A stretch of 64,000 nucleotides of DNA from Piper betle (GCA_033002965.1 JAURVB010009667.1:1-64000), one strand, 5' to 3'. Shown: positions 33,356 to 46,720, counted from the stretch's first letter. Notes: generated by a model not told the origin, from the letters alone. Made by a program: numbers and translations.

Positions 33356-33510
33356 CTTTTATTGATCAAATCTTGGATTCATTGTCATGCAACTACTAGT
33401 GAAAAATCTATAAAATAAGACAATAAAAGAGAAATATACCTGTCGGCTTGACTCTCAGTATTCCTTGCACACATGACCTGTATTGCCATCTTCCATCTTA
33501 ATCGACTAAG

Positions 33511-33526
33511 AGTCGGCCTAATACCA
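33511..33526 (-). promoter_or_regulatory. Primer-binding site of the chromovirus
   Basis: The minus strand reads TGGTATTAGGCCGACT, close to the TGGTATCAGAGC site for initiator Met tRNA. It lies about five bases inside the LTR end at 33531. Confidence 0.75.
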
Positions 33527-33530
33527 AGTC

Positions 33531-34591
33531 TCTAACACCCCAAATCTAGTTTGCTATTAACCAAAGTGGAAATGTAACGGGGGACCAAACTGATTCTCAA
33601 TTCAATTAATTTGGTCAACCCGAAGTTAAGTGGAAGAGACCTACTCTAAGCGTCATAAGATGAAAAAGCATGCCACTATGAATGTATGAAATGCACAACC
33701 TAGCAGGACGCTACGTGAATGATATGTTGACAAAAAAACATTCACACCAAAAATCAAAATCACGCTACAATCAATTTAAATATTATAAAAATCCTATAAA
33801 TAGACAAACATAATTTCCCCTAAAAGTGTAATAAGGAAACTACTTTGTCCATCATATATATCAAAACATATATATAAATATATAATAGATAGCAAAACAT
33901 ATCACAACATCACATTCTATTAACATCACATCATTTCCAATTCATGATCCCTCACTGGGTCTTGACCCAGCTACTACTCATATTCCCATGGTTGGAAGTT
34001 ACTAACTTTATTCACCATCATCACAAATAAGCATCCTATCGCTAGGCATGTGTGTGTGCAAGGATGTCACTACTCATTCGTCAAGCCTGGCATATCCCAT
34101 TGTATCTGATGCTCACATACATATATAATAGAAAACTTTCAGCAACGGTTGTCACTGGTCCAGAAATAACTAATAAAAAATTTTCCATGAGAGCTAACTC
34201 TCATGAAGAGAAAAACATGCATATACTCCAACATAACTCTCATAAGGGTAACTACTAAGGAGCCATCGAGCTAAATTCTGGATGGCGTCCCGAACTTACT
34301 AGTCTGATGCCTCACTCGGCATTTTCTCATTTTTTTCAGGTCCCTCGAGACTACCAGTATATCTTAAACCCTCTTTGATCCTCCATATTTTTCCTGACCA
34401 CAAGCACAAAGGCCAAGTACTCTCAGGCAATCACCTTTAGTACCCTTTGAACCGCATGTCCCTACATGCGCTATACTAAACAGTACCCGTAAACCCCACG
34501 TTTCTCCAGGTGTGACGAACTCAAAACATGGGTTGTCAGGTTCCCTGAGGAATAAAACAACCCTCCCACTAAAACAGAGACCGTTGTGACG
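33531..34591 (-). repeat. 5' LTR of the chromovirus (truncated)
   Basis: Shares its left ~530 bp with the 3' LTR, then continues with family A sequence ('ggcatattcccatt...ttgtcactggtcc', 'ctctcatgaa') up to 'gttgtgac' at 34591. There it changes abruptly into family D sequence. The U3 end and TATA region of family A are missing. Confidence 0.8.
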
Positions 34592-35121
34592 AATATTAGT
34601 CTTATTATGTGTACTAAATTGTGTGTGTGTGTGTATATATATATATTATTTAATTATTTATTTATGTATTGTATGACTATGATATTATTAATATTCATGA
34701 TTAATGAGTAATAACTATTTTTTATTTATTTATTTATTTATTAAATTATTATATATTTATTTATATGTTTACTAACATGATTATATATTGATATTTACTC
34801 GTATTTACCAGTATATTTATATAGTATAATTATATTATTATTTTACAATTAGAGTATTGTTCATGTTTCTGTATTTCTTATTTATCTAATTATCTATGAC
34901 TGCATTTTTTAGTTATTTATTTATTTATTATTTATTATTATTATTATTATGTATCAATTTTTGTGCCACATATTTAGTTATAGGTTTGTTATCAATATTT
35001 TCTTTATTAGGATCTATTGATGATATGAGCACACACCACAAGCATGCATCATATAGTGATGTTAGTATTTTAGTTAGCGGTGGATTTCGATGTTGATTAT
35101 GGAGTTCGAGCTCGCTGTAGA
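34592..35121 (+). repeat. Family D LTR fragment, left half (split by solo LTR A)
   Basis: Matches 42003-42576: the same 'gaatattagtcttattatgtg' start, TG/TA microsatellite, TTTA-rich tract, and 'ggatctattgatgatat' to 'cgagctcg'. It resumes at 37575 after the nested solo LTR. Confidence 0.85.
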
Positions 35122-37569
35122 TGTAACATTCAAAATCCGGTCCACGCTCGTGAACCGAACTAGCACGTTACAGGCCCCGATTAGGTCGGCTAACCCGAAC
35201 CCAACTCGTGTGGATCTAATCTCAACGTCTTAAGATGAAGATACGACTCGTCATGCATGGATAAATGCACAGAATCCTAATATGATACTACATGGATGAC
35301 ATGCAAAGTAATTCACATAACAATATGATTACGATCAAATCAATAAAAATTCTAAAATAAAATGGATAGAGTCTCCCTAAAAGTGCAATTAGGGGCCACC
35401 CTGTCAAATAACATATATAAATATATATGCATGTATCAATAATTTTATTCACGCAGAATCTAATCTACTATACACTCATTCTGAAGCTTGGGTTTCAACC
35501 CACCACACTTCTGCTGCGCAATCTATTCACATTTCCTTTTCCTGTCATCATGTCTTAGTAGTTCATCTCATCATGTCCTCATATTAACATCATAACAAAA
35601 TATTAACCACTCAATCGACTCACATGTGTGCAAGAGACATCAGTGCTCCTCCGTCCAGGCTAGCACATCCAACTCGTGATCATTACCTACATATAGTATA
35701 AAAACACGTCAGTAACAAGTGTTACTGGTCCAAAAAGAAAAATAACTATAACAAACTGTTTATGAGAGCAAACACTCATATGAAAGAAAACATCATATAC
35801 TCTTCGTGAACACTCTGAAGGGCACCTACTGAGGAGCCACTGGGCTGCAGACCTAGTAACATCCCGAACTGACTGATCTGTTGCTGCTGATGCCTCTCTC
35901 GGCATTTTCTTACTTCATTTTCTGGTCTCAAATCCTAAGCCCTCTCCTTACCTCTATATTTCTCCGGGCCTTGAGCACGAAGGCCGAGTACTCTCAGCCG
36001 AGTCGCCTTTAGTACCCTTTAAACCATAAGTCTGGACATGCACTATACTAAACAGTACCCATAAACCTCCACAGTCTCTGGGTGTGAGGAACTCAAACAC
36101 GGAATTGTCAAGATCCCTTGGGAATGGAACATTCTGCTGCACTAATCCAGAGCCCGCTTTGACTTTAACGGCATCCACTCATGGCACGTGCAGTCAGTTT
36201 CTCCATCTCTCATCTCATTGAAAACTCGATAAAATTATATATATAGGTCTGGGAAGGGATTTATATAATAGGTCCGAAGGCAACTTGTGGTGGATCTTGT
36301 TTTTGAAATCATCCTCGAGGGGTTATTAATCCGGAAAACTGTTCGGTTAAATGGCCCGAGTTAAGTGGGATCCGATAAAATGCCACTTAACCCGTCCTGC
36401 AAATAATAAAATAAACATACAATAGAAGAGCATAAAACAAAAACGAGTCCTAAATGGACCTAGTAGAAGCTCCAAGCATGTCATCGCACCTAGGCAGCGA
36501 GCTCCTACTCTATACCTACACATCAAAACTAAATACTAACGCCCACTAACTAAATGATGCATCAAACTCAATGAACATCAATCAACAATCAAATAATCGT
36601 AAGTATGAAAAATAACTCTAACTAATCCTATTCATACCAATTTTACTATGTTTTACGTCATACTCGATTAGCAAGCTCATATTTACTTTATCTCATTAGA
36701 TCACTTATCCTCCATGCACTATTAATCACATCATGTAACTTATCACTTCATCCATAATTAGTCATTAATCAGCCCTAACATGCTATACTATCAATCATCA
36801 ATTTTAAATAATTAACTCGAAGGTAATTATACCTCACCTCATCGGCAATTGGCAACGGCTAGGGTTTTGTCATGCGTTTCGGAGCTCGAATTTGGCGTTC
36901 GTCGATGTCCAAAGTTCGATCGGGATTGACTAGATGACCTCCAAGGAAGATCCGGCGAATTCCAGCCAATCCGATTTTTGGCAAGGTGGCGTCCACGGCA
37001 GCGGTGGTACGACGACCCCGTGGCAGGGCTAGGCGGCGACCACACTGCACGGGAGTGGCGTCGGGGCAAAGGTTTGGGGAAGAAGGCATTGGGAGGGAAG
37101 AAAAGGGTTGGTGGCAAACTTGTAAATATTACTTGACTCGTCTCCGGCTCAAGTCAAGAATAATAATTAAGTCGCTATAAATCCTAAAAAATTCCATAAA
37201 AATCGGGGAAAATCCAATAAAATCAAACAAACACCAAAACATCATAATGATATGCCCTAGAACTATCAACCCACCTAAACTGCCCGTAACATATCCTAAT
37301 GCGATAAATAGCCTAAAACTAATTCTACAATCCACTATATATAAAATAAAAAAATAACTGGCATACTTTCATATATTTTGATAACTCATTCTGTTCTGCT
37401 ATATTCATGACGTTATCATCATATACTTGGGTATGCATGACCCTCATAGCTCATACACACGACTGGTGTCAGCTCAGTACACGTGTTCTGAAGCTGACTC
37501 GACTTAAAAATAACGGTCGAACCGACCGGTTCTAGATATAAAACCCTGACTCAAATCGTGGGTTTTATA
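35122..37569 (-). mobile_element. Solo LTR, family A, nested in family D LTR
   Basis: Starts TGTAACATTC, ends GGTTTTATA, with a perfect duplication GTAGA at 35117-35121 and 37570-37574. Read on the minus strand it has a TATA-like TATATATAG (37336-37344), an AT-rich leader with a short ORF (37335-37129), and a GC-rich block (37117-36839). An 'AGGTATAATTA' follows at about 36830 and later 'TATATGTAGG' near 35687. The last two look like the ends of an intron. 2448 bp. Confidence 0.92.
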
Positions 37570-37574
37570 GTAGA

Positions 37575-37695
37575 TGTGTCAATGTGCTTGGAGCTTGGAC
37601 CACATGTCCATAGGACTCTCCCTCTCTGCTTGACTCCTTGCTGTCGAGTTTAATCGTATTTTATACATAGGGCGGCATCGACGATGTTTTATGAC
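37575..37695 (+). repeat. Family D LTR fragment, right half
   Basis: Continues the match to 42577-42695 ('gtgcttggagcttggaccacat', 'actctccctctctgcttgactccttg'). The match breaks at 'gatgttttatg'. Confidence 0.82.
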
Positions 37696-37729
37696 GTATA
37701 TGATTAGGATCAGGCTTCAGCACTTAGAT

Positions 37730-37890
37730 AACACAACCACCATCTGAGATGCACAACCGTCGTCTGAGTTGCACAATTGTCGTCCAAGTTGCATAACCAC
37801 CGTTCAAGTTGCACAACCACCGACCGTGACACACTACCACCGACCGAATGCTCACTACTACTGTCCATGATGCACTATCATCGTCCTTAT
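37730..37890. repeat. Degenerate ~20-bp minisatellite
   Basis: About eight units of the type 'tgcacaaccaccgtccgagt', diverging toward the right end ('tgcactatcatcgtcc'). Confidence 0.8.
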
Positions 37891-40044
37891 ATTATACTAC
37901 AACTGACCAAGTAGAGCAATTATTATGAAAGTATCGGCCAAGTAGTTACCTCACCCTACAGGAATACAACTACTTGAGGATGTTCATAGCCTTGTACAGA
38001 GACCACATGTCACAACATTGAGAACATAGTTGGGTTAGACATTGTGGGTTAGAGATTGAGGACAAGATATAGCTACAGGAACATCATCCAAGCAAAAGAA
38101 AGTTAGATGCAGTAGAATTATTTGGATGTGATAGTACATGATTGACTTCACCAGCTATCTTGCATACCATCTCCTTGACTTGACATTTTTGGCTTAGATG
38201 TGTGTTGCAAGATAGTGTGAGTTACAATCTTATAGGTATCAACAGACAATGTTAATGATAGTCATCAAATGGATGTGCATGGACAGAGTTAGAGAACATG
38301 ATAGTATAATATCCAGATGGGATGACCTCAATGGTCAAATTGTTCAGTCAGCGTGATAACCTACGTGTGCCCCACACCCACGGTTACACAGATCAGACAG
38401 TTAGCAAATGATCAAATATGCAGTTTAACTCATTTAGAGTTTGGCCTAGCTAGAGAGAGATGTTTGACTCGTATTAGAATATTGGCACAAATAATGGGTT
38501 TAGTGAGGGGTGTCCATTAGGGAGACAGTGTTTTCCTTATGCTTCGCCAGCACGACTAGGTCCTTACCTTGACACATAAGATTTAGCCTTTGCCCTGAGT
38601 ATAGGAGGTAACTTTGTAGTATTGTTTAGGACTTAGGTAGCCAATGGTAGACCAGTCTAGAGGAGACAACTTCACCCAAGCTTAGGACAGACACAGATAA
38701 GGACTTCAATCAGACCATACCACTTGACCAGATAGAGGGACACCTGTGTATGCTCATCTTGACTTATAGCTTTGCTTGAGATCTTACCACAATGGTAGTA
38801 GTCATGTGAGTTAAGATTAGTGCTACAAATTGGTACGGGACGACAGGTCACACCCCACTGAAGAGTAGATGAGACACATGTAAAACCTTATTATGAGTCC
38901 TCGTAGCCTCAAGGAGAGATAGTGGTTCTTTGGGTTGTTGGAACCCCATCCATTTAGAAGTACGTGACTAGTATGGTATCGAATGCCAACTATTAGTTGA
39001 TTAAACTAGAGCTACTTAGGAGTCGTCTCTTAGACTCGTCATTGATTGGCTGCCCCATAGGCTGGCCACCTATGGTGGAGTCCAATCATGATGATCTTGG
39101 AAGCATATCCATGGACCTACCCCATATTTGTGAGTCACCCAATATCTAGAGTTTCATTACCAATCCTGACTCAGATAGACCTCCTTGCATCACCACAGAT
39201 AGAGACATGATGTCAGACAATGTGAGGATGAGATACCTCCCGGTTAGAATCCTAGAACAGTGTGACTAGTTTTCCACTAGAGATCCAATTTCTTTTCATA
39301 TAACCAGAGATGTCAGACAGAGCCAAGCTTTTGCCAAAGCATTTTCATATTCACCTTCCAGGTATATCAGTCATACCATAAGTTTACCAGATGGTTGAGA
39401 TGAGCAAACACTGACTAGCACACATGCCACAAACCAGATGCAAACTCCACAGGTCCATGCAGAGTATGTTTCATACTCCTTGAGATACACTGTACATGTA
39501 CAGGTGTTCTCACCTTCATTCCATCACAAAGAGCCCTCTTTGGCACTAGTTTTTGGCCATATAGATAGTTATGAAACCCATAGCACACAGTAGAGTTATA
39601 GCAACTATCCTTGTTCCATTAACTAAGTTAGCTAGGATCCTGTGAGTGATCCAATTCCTCTTGCATGGACACCTGAGTGTTTGACTTAGACTAGTGACAG
39701 TGAACCATATAACCCATTAGCATATACCCTTATTTGGTACTAGAGTCCACCATATGCTAGAAGGACTTGTAGGATACGCTAGTATAGCCATATGACCTGG
39801 AGCAGAGTTTCATAAGGGTACACGTAGTTTACCTATCACATTGATGAGGATCAGGGAGACATGGGTAGATGTTAGGCTACATACCTCGCATCGATATAGT
39901 TTTTCCTAAAATACTTCAGACTAGTACCCTATAGTACTCTAGAGTACCTGCTCCACTACCCTGTAGACCCTTAGGTGTGAGATTAGATTTTCAGCCGAGG
40001 TCATTGCATTTCAGTCTCCATAGTTTGCAGTGACCTTAGGAGCT

Positions 40045-40170
40045 AGTCCAACGAGATGACTTGAGCATGCATGGTAAGTCCAGCGAAACCACTCGAGCAC
40101 GCATGGTCAGTCCAGCGAGACAATTCTAGCATGTATGGTCAATCCAGTTAGATGATTCCAGCATGTATGG
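40045..40170. repeat. 32-bp minisatellite, four copies
   Basis: Units begin 'agtccagcgaga' and end 'agcatgcatggtc'. Units two and three are exactly 32 bp after the first. Confidence 0.88.
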
Positions 40171-40370
40171 CATGTTTTGCCAAATGAATCAATGATGTGT
40201 AGTCCGTCCAACAAGATTATTAATGAGCTAGTGAGCTTTGTCAGTGTTTAGAGTTTCAGCTTCATGTGGTCCATTTGGATCGCGTGCAGCTAGCTTTTGA
40301 AGGAAAGCTACCAATTTGCCAATGAGATGACATTTACAGTTGAGTCCTCTAATTGCAATTGATGTGAGAA

Positions 40371-43300
40371 ATTCCAAGGATGGAATTTTTACCCCATTTT
40401 TGGGTTAGGGTTTTACCCGATTTTAGTTTTGCCCTATTTGGATTAGTATCGAGTCGGTTCAAATAAGTTCGAGCTAGACCAATTTTTAGACCATGAGTAT
40501 GGGCCTAGGTGGCCGTGTGAGCATGTTATAGTGGCTGAGTATGCCCGACATGCATATGATAATTTCAATTATGATACAGTAGTGCATGAGTTATCAGTGT
40601 ATGCATGAGGTATATATATGATTTTTATAATTTAGTCAGGATTTTAGGCCTGGATCTAGGTTGTTGCAGCATTTAGTACCCGTTTGGGATTTTCAAGGTA
40701 CTTCATTTGCATGCAGCATAGGAATTTTGGATTACTGGATTGTGCCTAGCTTGATTGAGTTCAGGGTTTGAGGCACACTTAGCCTTCTTGCCTTGATTCC
40801 TTCCTATAAGTCATTTCTAGGACTCAAGTCAGTTTCGACTTTGGACGGTCTCGATTAAAGCTTTCTGCCCAAATGTATATTGCATATACCCATAGGTGAA
40901 CCCCACTAGGCCACTGAGTTGCCAGATGCTTAGATCGTGCCACATGGCAAAATCTGAGCCGTCCACTCAACGCTAGCTTCACATAAAGATTTTTAGTGGG
41001 TTTTTCCCACATTTTCAGAGTTTTACACCCATAGCGCCTCCACCATTTTGATTCGCCGCGAGTGAGTCTTCGCCTCACCCCTGGCCAATGGACTGGCAAC
41101 CCTATGATCGCCTCGCAGCCGGCTTTCCATTCATGCCACTCACGACCACCGGTGTCGCCGCCGGTGAGGGAGTTTTTGGAGCCGGTCTCCACTACTGCCG
41201 CCACCATTTGGGCCATTTTTCGGCCCTAACGAGCCATGACCTGCCAATCCGACCACCCACACAGCTTCATCTTGTTGAGATCTCTATTTTGAGACCACCC
41301 ATGACCACCGCCATTGCCACAATCACAGCCTCCGACGCCGCCTCACCCGTGGCGATTCCGCCCCTTTCCCAACCATTTTTCGGCTAGCCACTGGCTGGAC
41401 TCCACAAACCACCACCACCAATATGCACCTCATCGCATAGGCCGGCGATCTCGACCAGCGGTGACACCAGCCATGCCGCCAACCACGTTTTTTGGCGATG
41501 GGCAACAACCACCCCATCCAGGTCGTCTGCCTGTGTCACGTCTACCTACTCGCATCCGCCTGCAGCATTGCATCCGCCGGACTGCGTTCGCATCTGCCAG
41601 ACTGCGTTCGCGTCTGCCTGACTGTGTCTGCGTCCACCTAGTCATGCCCGAGTTCGCCAATCCATGTCCACGTTTGTGTCCATCAGCCAACCGATCCAGC
41701 CCAACAGTTTATTTAATCCAGACCATGTTAACTCAGCCCAATTTGGTCTGGTTCAGCTCGGTTCAATTCGGTTTAGATCATTTTCGGACCGTTTTCATCC
41801 GTTCTTCTACTGTTTTCGATAATTCAAGAACTTTTATATTAGTTTAGATGCATATTCACATGATTTAACATGATTGTATGTTACGATGATTTTTCTATTT
41901 ATTATTTTATTTATTTATTTATTTATTTATTTATATTTATATGTTTATCATATATAATGAATGTTTACATGATTATTTTTTATTATTAACATTATATTTA
42001 CTTATGAATATTAGTCTTATTATGTGTACTAAATTGTGTGTGCGTGTGTGTATATATATATGTGTGTGTGTGTATGTGTGTGTGTGTTCGTTATGTGTAT
42101 GCAATTATTTATTTGTATTTAATTATTTATTTTTGTATTGTATGACTATGATATTATTATTATTCATGATTAACGAGTATTAACTATTTGTTTATTTATT
42201 TATTTATTTATTGAATTATTATATATTTATTTATATATTTACTAACACGAGTTTATGTTGATATTTAATCGTAATTACCCGTATATTTATATAGTATAAT
42301 TATATTATTATTTTATGATTAGAGTATTGCTCATGTTTATGTATTTATTATTTATCTAATTATCTATGAGTGTATTTTCTTGTTTATTTATTTATTTATT
42401 ATTTATTATTATTATGTCTCAATTTTCATGCCACATGTTTAGTTATAGGTTTGTTAGCATTGTTTTCTTTATTAGGATCTATTGATGATATAAGCATACA
42501 CCACTACCATGCATCATATAGGGATGTTAGACTTAGCAGTGGGTTTCGATGTTAGTTACGGAGCCCGAGCTCGACGTAGATGTGTCGATGTGCTTGGAGC
42601 TTAGACCACATATCCGTAGGACTCTCCCTCTTTGCTTAACTCCTTGCATGTCAAGTTTAATTGTGTTTTATACACAGGGCAGCATCGGCAGTGTTTTATT
42701 GGATCCCTACGATGTCGGGCCATTTAGCCATGTTTTCTACACTTGTTTAATAAAACTACAAGGATGAGATCCCATGTTGGTTTTCGAACTTAAGCTCCAA
42801 AAATTTATGATACAAGCCTTTTCCTTAAGCCTATTATGTAAGTACGTGCATTTTTACAGATTTCACGAATAAGAGAATGAGTAGTACTGATATATGTATG
42901 GACCACACTAATACTCCTTCAAACCCTGAAGTAATGCGGTGTATGAGGGTACTGCATAATGCGGCACATTTCCCGAATTTGTGGCACTAACTTAACTATT
43001 GCTTTTGCCACTCGAGTACCGTGGCTGGTGATATAGAAGGTGTGAGGCGTAAGCATTGTATGTATAAATATGAACATTAGCCGTGCATGCAAGTTGGCAC
43101 TTGCTTAAGTATGTTTGCTTACCGCCCAGTGTGAGGGAATCTTAAAGTTTCATAAGTTTTCGTGCGTCCCATTTGCCAGTTTGTATTAGTTATTTTTCGG
43201 TCTAGTAACATTCGTTACTGACATTTTTCATATAATATATGTAGGTCTTGCAATCTTGAGTCGACTTTGGTGGGATATAGATGAATGCTACACACACTTG

Positions 43301-43519
43301 AGCTCAGCGCAGTTATTTACTTTCTTATTTTATTTATATTTGATGTGTTTTAACGTGTATTTAACAGTGTCTTCCATTCTCATCACACCAAGAATGTTGT
43401 TTCGATCTATTTCATTCGATCGAGTCATACCAACCGATGACTTTAAACATAACTCGACTCGATCGTAACATTTCTGATTCAGTTATTATGTGAACCGAAA
43501 TTGGGGTATTGTACAAACA
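40371..43519 (+). repeat. Long LTR, family D (plus orientation)
   Basis: Candidate start TGTGAGAAATTCC (40373), end GGGGTATTGTACA (43519). It has the order seen in family A read forwards: AT-rich start, GC-rich block (about 41040-41720), TTTA-rich stretch with TG/TA microsatellites (42040-42095), then 'GTTACTGAC...ATATATGTAGG' at 43213-43245, then the terminus. Long frames in the GC-rich block (41088-41847) are Pro/Thr/Arg-rich and have no recognised domain. The start coordinate is uncertain and no TSD was found. Confidence 0.6.
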
Positions 43520-45079
43520 ACACTAGGGCAAGCATGCATATCCTGATCAATCCAACAAATCCTAACAATCATGTCATATAAATCTATATACCTAGGTGAT
43601 CATGTCATCAACATCACAAATTTGTTACAATGTAATTTAAGCATATCAATTAACTAAAGAAAGATCATAATTTTTTATAATCCAGCTAATACTTATTTAT
43701 AACAATTTAATCATTAGAACTAGACGTGTAATTCACAAGTCTATTTATCTAACCTTAATTAACAGCAATATGGACATGCACACATTTTTAATTAACTAAT
43801 CAATTTATTTTTCATAATTACAACAACATAATTTCAAAACCCTAAAATTAGCACACATGCAAATCTATGAATATAACCAAAGTGATGCATATGCTAATGG
43901 TGGTCAATCATATACAAAATGAAATAAAAATTAAATATTTATACCTAAGCTGGCGATATCGCCGCGACAGTGTCAGGCGCAGTTGCCGGAGTCGTAAGGT
44001 GGGAGACGGCGACAATGGCTGCCATCCCAAGGGCGACACTAAGAAGGGAAAGGGTAGCTTGACGTGGTCAGAGCACCACTAGCTGGCAACTATAGCCAAT
44101 CACCAGCGGGCGGCTGTGGGTTGTGGCCGGCTAAGGTGAGGGGAGGCCAAGCTGTGGTGTCGGCTAGGGAGTGGGGAGAAGGGCTAAGGATGGTTGAGGT
44201 CGGGTAGGGTGGTGGACTATGTGGCCGGAGGTGGTGTACGATTGGCCGGAGGCGGCGCTAGTCGCCGGCGAACATGCATGCAAGTAGTGGCCCTGTTTTC
44301 AACATGGGTCACTATGCATGTCGTCGCACAGACAGGGAATGGTCGGAAAGGATGAGGGAAGGGCTAGGGAGGGTCGCCAGGGGTCGTTGCTCGCGTTGAT
44401 TGCTGGCGGCGACACATGACAGCGGCGTTGGGCAACTATAAGTGGAAATCAGAGAGAAAAGAAGGAAGAGAAGGAAGGAAGAAGGGGCGGAGGTGAGGCA
44501 AAGTCAACGGTGAGGGGTCGCCAGGGTGGTGATGGTCAGCGGTGGCAAGGGCGGTCGCCGACAAAACAAGGGAAGGGGAAAAAATAGGTCGGGCAGCCTG
44601 GAGGAGGAACTGGGGAAGAAGAATGGATGGTTGGGGGCAGTTTTGTAAATAAATCTTGATTCACTCCTAACTAAAGTCAATAATAATACTTAAATTTGAA
44701 AAAATTATAAAATAAATATGATAAAATTATATAAATTAAAATATGCTCAAATAAATAAAATAACATGTTTTAAACCTACCAACCCACCCAAAATCCTATC
44801 TAACACATCTTAACACGATAGACGACGTAATTCTAATTTTTACAACCTGATACATGAAATAAAAAAATCTGACATACTGTCATATATTCTAATAAATCAT
44901 TTTCCTGTTGTGCTACTAATGTTATCATCATACACTTTGGTATACTTGACCCTCATGGCTCATAACACACGATCAGCCTCAGCTCGACTCACATATTCTA
45001 AAACTAACTCGACTCGGTCCGACGGCTGAATCGATTGATTCACAAGTATAAAACCCTGACTCAAGTCACGAGTTTTACA
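43520..45079 (-). repeat. Truncated LTR of family A type
   Basis: Its right end ('ccctgactcaagtcacgagttttaca') and a GC-rich block (43945-44640) match family A. On the minus strand 'CTTAGGTATAAATA' follows the GC block. The left part is not homologous to the family A start, so it is truncated or a subfamily. It lies tail-to-tail with the plus-strand LTR at 40371-43519. Confidence 0.6.
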
Positions 45080-46286
45080 TATAACATATTATTTGTTAAA
45101 ACTCTACTATTTGTTTGTCTTCTCATTATGAGTGTATGCATTATATTGGAGAATGACAACATTGTTGTACATATATATGTTGTATATGTGTTCAGACATG
45201 AATAAGCATTGTAGGCTTATTCATATAGTTTAAACCACATTATGGCTTCTTAAGAGTATTTTACATTGTAATACATAGAAGGTAATATTTGACTAAAGAA
45301 GACTTACCGCTATGATTCATATATAATACTTTTTGAAGTATAAATATTTTGGATAATATTATGCATGGTGATATATGTTCGGATCAAGTGGGAGAATGTT
45401 TAAATTCTATTCTAATTGTATGTGGTCCTCATGATATATTGAATTCATAAATATCAGATATTTGAACCCATTCCTAGACTATTGATTGAGTTTTTTAGTA
45501 ACATAATAAAAAAAGGTATAGCCAAAATAGCTTAACTTTAGAAGGAATCGATGACAAATATTTCTTTAGAGTCTTAGTAAATTTAGAGAAGAATGTGATC
45601 TTGCACCATGCTTTCCATTTTTGCATTCTATTTTTAAAAACTCCAAGTTGTGTTAATTTATTATGTGGCAACAACCTGTGAAACTACGTCAAATCACGTT
45701 GTTGAAGACCTCGACAGCTAAACATCATATACAAACTACTCGAATCATAAGAAAATTAAATATTTTTAAATTATAATTACAAATATTTTTAGACAAAATA
45801 ATTATTATTTAAATAGATAAATTTTTGTTGACTTTTTTTAAATAATTCTAAAAAGATAATAAAGATTTTATTTTTTTATCTTAATTATTTTGTCTTATAT
45901 ATAAAAAAACATAGGATCAATCGGTCGAACATCGGACAAAGCATTGTGCATGTCTTTCCTCTTAACCTCACGCACAAAGTTGGTCATCCACAATTAAAAT
46001 TATTCGGTCAAGTTGTTCATGATCTAACACGATTAAAATTTGGTCAATAGAGGAATTTATTTTCATCTCATATTTATTTTATTATCTAATTATTTTTTCA
46101 TTATAAATATTATTTTTCTCGCAAACAATTTATATCACATTTATATAATCATTATCTCTTTTATTTTTCTTAGTTGCTCTCATGTCAATTAGCATAAAAA
46201 TTAAAATCACTTTTTAAAAAAAAAAATTGAATAAGAAAATATTATATTACAATGGGAAAATTTTAAAAATAAGATTGATGTGAAAT
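45080..46286. other. AT-rich DNA, no gene; may include the lost 5' part of a hAT copy
   Basis: The stretch 45905-46040 has hAT-end-like 'tcggtcgaacatcggac' wording but no clean terminal repeat. Nothing else was recognised. Confidence 0.45.
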
Positions 46287-46720
46287 CTATGGTAGATGTG
46301 TGTCAAACAAGCCCTCTATTAGAATTGAAAGTTTATCAATTATTCGTCTTATTGAAGGCCTAACTAGAAGATTGTAAAGAGTACGCAAGTTGATTATGGA
46401 ATGTTCATTAAGGGAGCCAACAAGAACTGATTTGGTGAATAATTTGGATGAACCAACTATTCCTTTTGTGGATGGAGCTAATGAGCAATTTGATATATTA
46501 TCATGAATGAGGTTGAACATAATAAAAATTGCTCAAGATGTTTTAACCATTTTTATATCAACTGTCGCCTCTGAATCGGCATTTAATATTGGAGAATAAA
46601 TAATTTGCTTAACTAGGAATAGTTTGAGCCCAAAAACACTTGAAGCTTTGACATATGCCCAAAATTGGTTAAGGAGTGAATATGAAGATAATTCATATTT
46701 TATGTCCATACATTTTTTAT
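46287..46720 (+). pseudogene. hAT transposase C-terminal (dimerisation) fragment
   Basis: In the plus-strand frames one reads 'ILSWMRLN', 'DVLTIFISTVASESAFNIGE', a stop, then 'RNSLSPKTLEALTYAQNWLRSEYE'. This is the hAT C-terminal dimerisation domain, whose hallmark is 'VASESAFS.GGR.L...RS.L.P..VEAL'. An in-frame TAA and upstream decay show it is dead. The BED finger and catalytic core are not present nearby. Confidence 0.85.

Larger units (their letters stand above)
27476..34591 (-). mobile_element. Ty3/gypsy chromovirus (Tekay-like), minus strand, degenerate
   Basis: Left LTR 27476 to about 28077 and right LTR 33531-34591 share the TGTGACACCCC/TCTAACACCCC end and hundreds of bases of homology. 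On the minus strand a primer-binding site (33511-33526) follows the right LTR. Then come gag, zinc knuckles, protease, reverse transcriptase, RNase H, integrase and a chromodomain, and a polypurine tract before the left LTR. All domains are broken by stops. Both LTRs look truncated at their outer/U3 side compared with the solo copies. It inserted into or next to copia 2's 3' end. Confidence 0.92.
37696..40370. other. Unclassified non-coding DNA between two family D LTR pieces
   Basis: No frame of note on either strand over about 2.7 kb, which is unusual here, since the decayed retroelements still show protein motifs. It starts with a degenerate 20-bp tandem repeat and ends with a 32-bp tandem repeat. 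It lies between family D LTR sequences in the same orientation, so it may be the interior of a large non-autonomous (LARD-like) element. No primer-binding site was recognised. Confidence 0.45.

Noticed and set aside
41088..41847. Long frames on both strands in a GC-rich block
   Set aside because: Same situation in a family D LTR: opposing frames of similar length, low-complexity composition, no known motif.
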